Positions 5,655 through 9,121 of a DNA stretch of 9,121 nucleotides are shown here, piece after piece (position 1 is the stretch's first letter; every line of letters starts with the position of its first letter). The stretch lies in assembly GCA_036787815.1 (NCBI GenBank), contig DAIQOP010000153.1:1-9121 (forward strand). Reading direction: 5' to 3'. A program made the position numbers and the translations under genes. Under the pieces are notes generated by a model that searched no databases, was not told the origin of the DNA, and was given only the letters and a program-made list of their open reading frames with translations. The DNA is from DATBAK01 sp036787815. GTDB lineage: Bacteria > Actinomycetota > Acidimicrobiia > IMCC26256 > PALSA-610.

Positions 5655-7235
5655 ATGAGCAAGAAGACGGCGAACGAGAGCGAGCCGGCGGCAAACACCC
5701 AGCGCACGGTCGGCGACATCATGAGCGCACCGGTCGTCTCGGCAACGGCGGCGGAGACCATCGCCGCGGCGGCGGCACGGATGCGCGAGCAGAAGGTCGG
5801 TGCCGTCGTCATCGTCGATGGCGACGGGCGCGCGACCGGCATCCTCACCGAGCGCGACATGCTGCGCTTCGCGGCGGCCGGCGCCGATGCGTCGACGGCC
5901 AAGGTCTCCGAGTGGATGACCGCCGAGCCCGACACGGTCGCGTCGACCGTGCCCGCGGGCGAGGCGTTCGCGAGGCTCGCCGAGCACGGCTACCGGCACA
6001 TCCCAGTGGTCGACGGCGGGCGCCTCGTCGGGATCGTCTCGATGCGCGACCTCATGCGCATCGCGATGATCCAACCGGCCGCGGCGCTCGCGCACGAGAC
6101 GCCGCGCGGGCTCGAAGGAGTGGTGGTCGCCGAGACCGGCGTCGGCGACGTGCGCGGCCTCGAAGGCTTCTACCACTACCGGCAGTACGACGCGGTCGCG
6201 CTCGCGAAGTCGCGCCCGCTCGAAGACATCTGGCGGCTCGTGTTCGACGGCGCGCTGCCGGCCACGATCGCGGAGCGCGATGCGTTCGCCACAGAGATCG
6301 CGCCGCTCTGCACGCTCCCCGACACGGTCAGCGCGGTCCTGCCCGAGATCGCCGCGGCCGGCGACACGTTCGTCCCGCTCGACGCGTTGCGGACCGCCGT
6401 CTCGCTGCTCGGCGCCGCGGGCGGGTTCCGACCGTCGCTCGATGTCGATCACGCGACGTTGCGCACGAACGCGCTGCACACGTGCGCGGCCGTGCCGACC
6501 CTCATCACCGCGCTCTGGCGCCTGCGCCGCGGCCTCGACCCGATCGCGCCCGAGCCCGGTCTCGGATACGCGGCGAACTACCTCTACATGATGCAGGGCG
6601 AGGTGCCGACGGCCGAGCACGCCGCGGCCGTCGAGAAGTACCTCATCTCGACGATCGACCACGGGTTCAACGCTTCGACCTTCACGGCCCGGGTCATCAC
6701 GTCGACCGGCGCCGACCTCGGTGCCGCGGTGGTCGGCGCGATCGGTGCGCTCTCGGGGCCGTTGCACGGCGGTGCGCCGAGCCGGGCCCTCGACATGCTC
6801 GACGACATCGGCACCGCGGATCGGGCCGAGGGTTGGCTGCGCGCCGCGGTGGAGCGCGGCGACCGGCTGATGGGGTTCGGGCATCGCGTGTACAAGACCG
6901 ACGACCCGCGATCGGTCATGTTGCGGGAGGTCGCCGATTCGCTGGGCGGCGAGAAGATGGACCTCGCCCGGCACATCGAGGCGACCGCGATCGAGGTGCT
7001 CGCCGAGCTCAAGCCGGGCCGGAAGCTGTACACGAACGTCGAGTTCTACGCGGGCATCGTGATGGATTCGTGCGGTGTGCCGCGCGAGCTCTTCACGCCG
7101 ACGTTCGCGTCGAGCCGCGCGATCGGCTGGTGCGCGCACATCCTCGAGCAGGCCGCCGACAACCGGCTCATCCGGCCGAGCGCCCACTACCGCGGCGTCG
7201 CTCCCCCGCAGCCCGTGCCCGCGATCGCACCGTGA
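5655..7235 (+). CDS. citrate (or 2-methylcitrate) synthase with N-terminal CBS pair
   Basis: This 526-residue fusion carries two CBS motifs (about residues 17-74 and 83-138), a module that usually binds AMP, ATP or related ligands. A full citrate synthase follows (about 150-515), condensing acetyl-CoA, or possibly propionyl-CoA, with oxaloacetate. Catalytic-region landmarks are GLEGVVVAET (152-161), His336 in DHGFNAST, His371 in GPLHGGA, and His410/Arg411 in GFGHRVYK. The catalytic Asp of enterobacterial enzymes is Glu463 in NVEFYAG, as in mycobacterial CitA-type proteins. The C terminus ILEQAADNRLIRPSA is typical of that group. Ordinary members are about 370 residues, so roughly 150 residues are added at the N terminus. 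The ATG follows GGGAG at 5641-5645 with a 9-base spacer. The CBS and synthase parts are in one uninterrupted frame. The CBS pair suggests energy-dependent control of entry into the TCA or methylcitrate cycle. Acetyl- versus propionyl-CoA preference cannot be read from this sequence. Confidence 0.93.
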   Translation: MSKKTANESEPAANTQRTVGDIMSAPVVSATAAETIAAAAARMREQKVGAVVIVDGDGRATGILTERDMLRFAAAGADASTAKVSEWMTAEPDTVASTVPAGEAFARLAEHGYRHIPVVDGGRLVGIVSMRDLMRIAMIQPAAALAHETPRGLEGVVVAETGVGDVRGLEGFYHYRQYDAVALAKSRPLEDIWRLVFDGALPATIAERDAFATEIAPLCTLPDTVSAVLPEIAAAGDTFVPLDALRTAVSLLGAAGGFRPSLDVDHATLRTNALHTCAAVPTLITALWRLRRGLDPIAPEPGLGYAANYLYMMQGEVPTAEHAAAVEKYLISTIDHGFNASTFTARVITSTGADLGAAVVGAIGALSGPLHGGAPSRALDMLDDIGTADRAEGWLRAAVERGDRLMGFGHRVYKTDDPRSVMLREVADSLGGEKMDLARHIEATAIEVLAELKPGRKLYTNVEFYAGIVMDSCGVPRELFTPTFASSRAIGWCAHILEQAADNRLIRPSAHYRGVAPPQPVPAIAP

Positions 7236-7242
7236 CTGCATC

Positions 7243-7767
7243 ATGACTGCGTCGTCGGCGGCGCAGCCTCCGAACCCGAAGGTCGAGGGGAAGGAACCGG
7301 GCTTCCGCCACCTCGACGATCCCGACGTGCCGTGGCAGCGCGTGAAGGCCCAGCGCAACGCCGACGGCACCGAGGCATTCGTGTGGGAGAAGTGGCTCGC
7401 GTTCGGCGCCGATCCGCAGTACCTGTCGCTGTACGCGCGCTACGACCCGGGGATGATCGTGCGGCGCCACGGGCACTTCAGCTCGCACGTCGTCTTCGTC
7501 CTCGAGGGAGCCGCGTGGTTCGGCGACCGGCACTGCCCGGCCGGCACGCACATCGAGCTCCCGCTGGGCGCCGCGTTCGGGCCGGTCGTGGCGGGCCCCG
7601 AGGGAGCGACGATGTTCGAGGTGATGATGGGCGACCCGCGATCCTGGGGCGACGATCCCAAGGCGTTCGCCGCCGCGCTGCGCACCCACGGGGTGGAGGC
7701 ACTCCCCGACCCGCCGCTCGAGTACCCGCCCTGGCTCGAAGATCTCCGCCAGCACTGGGCCCAGTAG
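7243..7767 (+). CDS. small cupin-domain protein
   Basis: This 174-residue soluble protein has one cupin barrel at about residues 60-130. Motif 1 is well kept as GMIVRRHGHFSSHVVFVLEG, giving metal ligand candidates His76, His78 and Glu88, with His82 close by. Motif 2 is weaker: IELPLGAAFGPVVAGPEG has the Pro-x-Gly turn but no histidine at the usual place, and His103 lies just before it. It could still bind a metal with three ligands or act as a small-molecule binding or isomerase-like protein. The ATG lies 7 bases after the citrate synthase stop, and no clear Shine-Dalgarno site is seen, which suggests translational coupling. It is probably the last gene of the operon. A tail of about 45 residues rich in Pro and Trp follows the barrel. 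Specific function is unknown. Confidence 0.82.
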   Translation: MTASSAAQPPNPKVEGKEPGFRHLDDPDVPWQRVKAQRNADGTEAFVWEKWLAFGADPQYLSLYARYDPGMIVRRHGHFSSHVVFVLEGAAWFGDRHCPAGTHIELPLGAAFGPVVAGPEGATMFEVMMGDPRSWGDDPKAFAAALRTHGVEALPDPPLEYPPWLEDLRQHWAQ

Positions 7768-7780
7768 ATCGCCGGCCGAA

Positions 7781-7797
7781 TGAGCAACGATTGCTCA
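7781..7797. promoter_or_regulatory. operator-like 17-bp palindrome
   Basis: TGAGCAA CGA TTGCTCA: perfect 7-base arms around a 3-base centre, 13 bases after the cupin stop and 67 bases before the lipoprotein ATG. The size and symmetry fit sites bound by TetR-family dimers. As an RNA hairpin it would have a 3-base loop, a stem with only three G-C pairs and no following T run, so a terminator is less likely. Which gene it controls is not shown. The nearest downstream start is the lipoprotein. Confidence 0.55.
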
Positions 7798-7864
7798 GGT
7801 GACGGCGGGGCGGGCGCGGTTCACTGATCCGGTCGTGCCGAGATCGATCAGGGGAACCTCCGAG

Positions 7865-8419
7865 ATGCACCTTCGCAATCGCACCGTCGCCCGCCCGTTC
7901 GCCACCACCCTGGCGCTCGCGACCCTGATCACCTCGGGTGCCGCGTGCTCGTCGTCGGGCAAGTCGAGCGCCCGGACGACCGGCAGCACCGCAGCGCAGG
8001 CCGGGCAGACCGGCACCGCCGGGTCGACCACGACCGGCGCTCCGAGCTCCGGCAACGGCCCGAACCCCTGCACCCTCGTCACCGCCGCCGAGGTGCAGGC
8101 GATCCTCGGCGCCAACGCGAGCCCGACGGGCCCGACCGAGGAGAACCGCGGCTCGGTGTGCAAGTGGCACCCCGGCAACGGCAGCTCGATGCTCGTGCAG
8201 GTGTTCCACGGCAAGGAGTTCTACGACCCGTCGATCCAGGCCCCGAAGGCCACCAAGCTCACCGGCGTCGGCGACACGGCCTACCTCGACGCCTTCGGCA
8301 CCACGCGCGCCGGAGTCGGGTTCCTGAAGGGCGACGTCGCGGTCTTCATCGACGGCTTCCAGATCACCTCTTCGCAGGCGGTCGTGGCCGCGGCCCGGGA
8401 CGCCGCGTCGAAGGTCTGA
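7865..8419 (+). CDS. secreted lipoprotein, DUF3558-like
   Basis: The 184-residue product has a lipoprotein signal: basic residues at 4-10, a hydrophobic stretch at about 12-23, and a lipobox-like SGAAC with the lipidated Cys28. The -3 position is Gly rather than the usual Leu. A Ser/Thr/Gly/Ala-rich linker (29-65) follows. The folded part (about 66-184) begins NPCTLVTAAEVQAILG and has SVCKWHP. This Cys69/Cys99 pair and layout recall DUF3558 lipoproteins of actinobacteria, whose function is not established. It is expected to be anchored on the outer face of the cytoplasmic membrane. The ATG at 7865 is preferred because of AGGGGA at 7850-7855 and the normal signal peptide it gives. A GTG at 7799 in the same frame would add 22 residues and begin just after the palindrome. 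The gene is probably transcribed on its own. Confidence 0.85.
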   Translation: MHLRNRTVARPFATTLALATLITSGAACSSSGKSSARTTGSTAAQAGQTGTAGSTTTGAPSSGNGPNPCTLVTAAEVQAILGANASPTGPTEENRGSVCKWHPGNGSSMLVQVFHGKEFYDPSIQAPKATKLTGVGDTAYLDAFGTTRAGVGFLKGDVAVFIDGFQITSSQAVVAAARDAASKV

Positions 8420-8715
8420 GCCGGCGCACGTCGGATTGGTTCCGGGGGCCGTGTAGGTCTTACGGGAAGCAACCGCACCGAGGAACGGCCGAAACGCTCG
8501 AAGCGACCGGGCCACGCGGCGGGGCGTGCGCAGAGTTCGCGCCGACACTGACGCTTCTGGCAGATCCTGGGGCGGGAGGGCCGCACGCGGGGTCCGGGGA
8601 GGTCGCGTGCGGCTCGTCTCCCGCGCCCGCACCGACGACGCTACCGACGCGACCGTGGCGCGACCATCACGACATCGGATGGTTCAGGCGATGTTCGCTC
8701 GTCGTTCGCCGAGCG
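8420..8715. other. intergenic gap between convergent genes
   Basis: These 296 bases separate the plus-strand lipoprotein from the minus-strand tRNA. I see no credible protein. The one sizeable plus-strand frame (8526-8768) runs through the tRNA and has no family resemblance. The main structure is the hairpin at 8572-8624. I compared the stretch beginning GGGGGCCGTG near 8446 with signal recognition particle RNA, and the conserved core and tip loop were not found. A non-coding RNA is possible but not shown. Confidence 0.4.
8572..8624. terminator. strong interrupted hairpin, possible bidirectional terminator
   Basis: An outer 7-bp stem (GCGGGAG at 8572-8578 with CTCCCGC at 8618-8624) and an inner 10-bp stem (GCCGCACGCG at 8580-8589 with CGCGTGCGGC at 8604-8613) are separated by a small asymmetric bulge. 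They enclose a 14-base loop. The position between convergent transcripts fits a bidirectional terminator. There is no T run on either side, as is common in GC-rich actinobacteria. It lies 152 bases past the lipoprotein stop, which is rather far, so part of a structured RNA is an alternative. Confidence 0.4.
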
Positions 8716-8800
8716 TGCCCGGAAGAGGACTCGAACCTCTACGCCCCCGGAGGAGCCAGCGGGTTTAAGCCGCCTGCGTCTGCCATTCCGCCACCCGGGC
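8716..8800 (-). tRNA. tRNA-Leu(UAA)
   Basis: An 85-base class II tRNA on the minus strand. The acceptor stem is GCCCGGG with TCCGGGC (last pair G-U) and A as discriminator. The D arm has GCG/CGC. The anticodon loop CTTAAAC has anticodon TAA (8767-8765) on a GGCGG/CCGCT stem. A long leucine-type variable arm and the T arm AGAGG TTCGAGT CCTCT follow. The CCA end is not encoded, since CGC follows the discriminator. It reads UUA and by wobble UUG. It lies 13 bases after the stop of the gene upstream on the same strand, so it may be cotranscribed with it or use a promoter inside that gene. Confidence 0.95.
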
Positions 8801-8813
8801 CGAAGGCACGAGG

Positions 8814-9121
8814 CTACGCCGCGGCGGAACGGGGCGTTTCGGGGGGATCGAGCGCCGCGGCGAGCAGCGCGCTCCGGAGCCGGATCGCCGCCTCGCCGCT
8901 GAGACCGTTGGTGCGGACCACCCCTTCGACCATGTCGCCCACGACGTCGGCCCGCGACCGCCCGCGCACCCGCACCGCGACGACGGTGCCGCCGGGAAGC
9001 CGCCGGATCGTGCGCACCGCGTCGGTCCGCTTCGGGGGCGTGCGGAACGCGGGAACGATCAACCCGGCCGCCCGCGCGCCGGCCGCGAGGGTGCGGGCGG
9101 TCTGGGTGAATCCGACGAGGC
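8814..9121 (-). CDS. 3' part of an unrecognised gene (partial)
   Basis: The frame is open from the window edge (first full codon at 9119) to a TAG at 8816-8814, giving the last 101 residues or so. The visible part has LVGFTQTARTLAAGARAAG, a Pro/Arg-containing turn, then a compact alpha/beta-like region with VVAVRVRGR and DVVGDMVEGVV, and ends in an Ala/Pro-rich tail. Third codon positions are strongly G/C, as in the clear genes, which supports coding. I recall similar unnamed proteins in actinobacteria but cannot name a family or function. No membrane segment or catalytic motif is evident. An internal TTG at 9062 could serve as a start, but the open frame upstream of it also looks coding, so the gene most likely begins outside the window. 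Confidence 0.7.
   Translation of the reverse strand, partial: LVGFTQTARTLAAGARAAGLIVPAFRTPPKRTDAVRTIRRLPGGTVVAVRVRGRSRADVVGDMVEGVVRTNGLSGEAAIRLRSALLAAALDPPETPRSAAA

Noticed and set aside
5912..7246. 444-residue plus-strand frame inside citrate synthase
   Set aside because: It is a shifted frame of the synthase, extremely Arg-rich, without any motif.
4824..7370. 848-residue minus-strand frame opposite the second crotonase and citrate synthase
   Set aside because: It is antisense to two genes with clear catalytic motifs. The product is Arg/Asp/Gly-rich with no family resemblance.
8440..8560. possible signal recognition particle RNA
   Set aside because: GGGGGCCGTG and GGGAAGCAACC are suggestive, but the conserved core and the tip-loop sequence with its GGAA tetraloop context are not present.
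8526..8768. 80-residue plus-strand frame across the tRNA
   Set aside because: It reads through the complement of the tRNA-Leu gene and gives the usual spurious GRGLEPLRPR product.
8716..8800. tRNA as integration site of a mobile element
   Set aside because: No integrase and no repeat of the tRNA 3' end is visible in the window.

Overview
The window is GC-rich DNA (roughly 70% GC by eye) with a strong preference for G or C at third codon positions, GTG and TTG starts, and tightly packed genes. The gene families (an EchA20-type crotonase, a CitA-type citrate synthase, a DUF3558-like lipoprotein, a tRNA-Leu without an encoded CCA end) point to a high-GC actinobacterium. An Acidimicrobiia-type lineage is my best guess, from general resemblance rather than any search.

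Left part (1-2695): a large glycoside hydrolase family 3 enzyme with a PA14 insertion lies on the minus strand. Its 3' end overlaps a well-formed ATG with its own Shine-Dalgarno site that begins like a zinc-dependent alcohol dehydrogenase. That frame loses all resemblance after about 21 codons and stops at 126, so it looks like a broken gene. Bases 1-125 are somewhat less GC-rich and unassigned.

Middle (2696-7767): a 136-base divergent gap separates the GH3 gene from a plus-strand run of six genes. They are an EchA20-like crotonase (a steroid C/D-ring hydrolase relative), an HAD phosphatase, a histidine phosphatase, a second crotonase, a citrate synthase with a CBS pair fused at its N terminus, and a small cupin. 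The first four are joined by start/stop overlaps (ATGA, TGATG, TTGA). The last two follow after 36 and 7 bases, so one transcription unit is likely. The theme is acyl-CoA breakdown feeding acetyl- or propionyl-CoA into a citrate or 2-methylcitrate synthase step that may be gated by adenine nucleotides.

Right part (7768-9121): a 17-base operator-like palindrome precedes a small secreted lipoprotein gene. A 296-base non-coding gap containing a strong interrupted hairpin follows. On the minus strand come tRNA-Leu(UAA) and the 3' end of an unrecognised gene that runs off the window.

I found no CRISPR array, insertion sequence, integrase or defence system. The most distinctive items are the CBS-citrate synthase fusion, the EchA20-like gene placed with two phosphatase genes, the broken dehydrogenase start, and the palindrome at 7781-7797.
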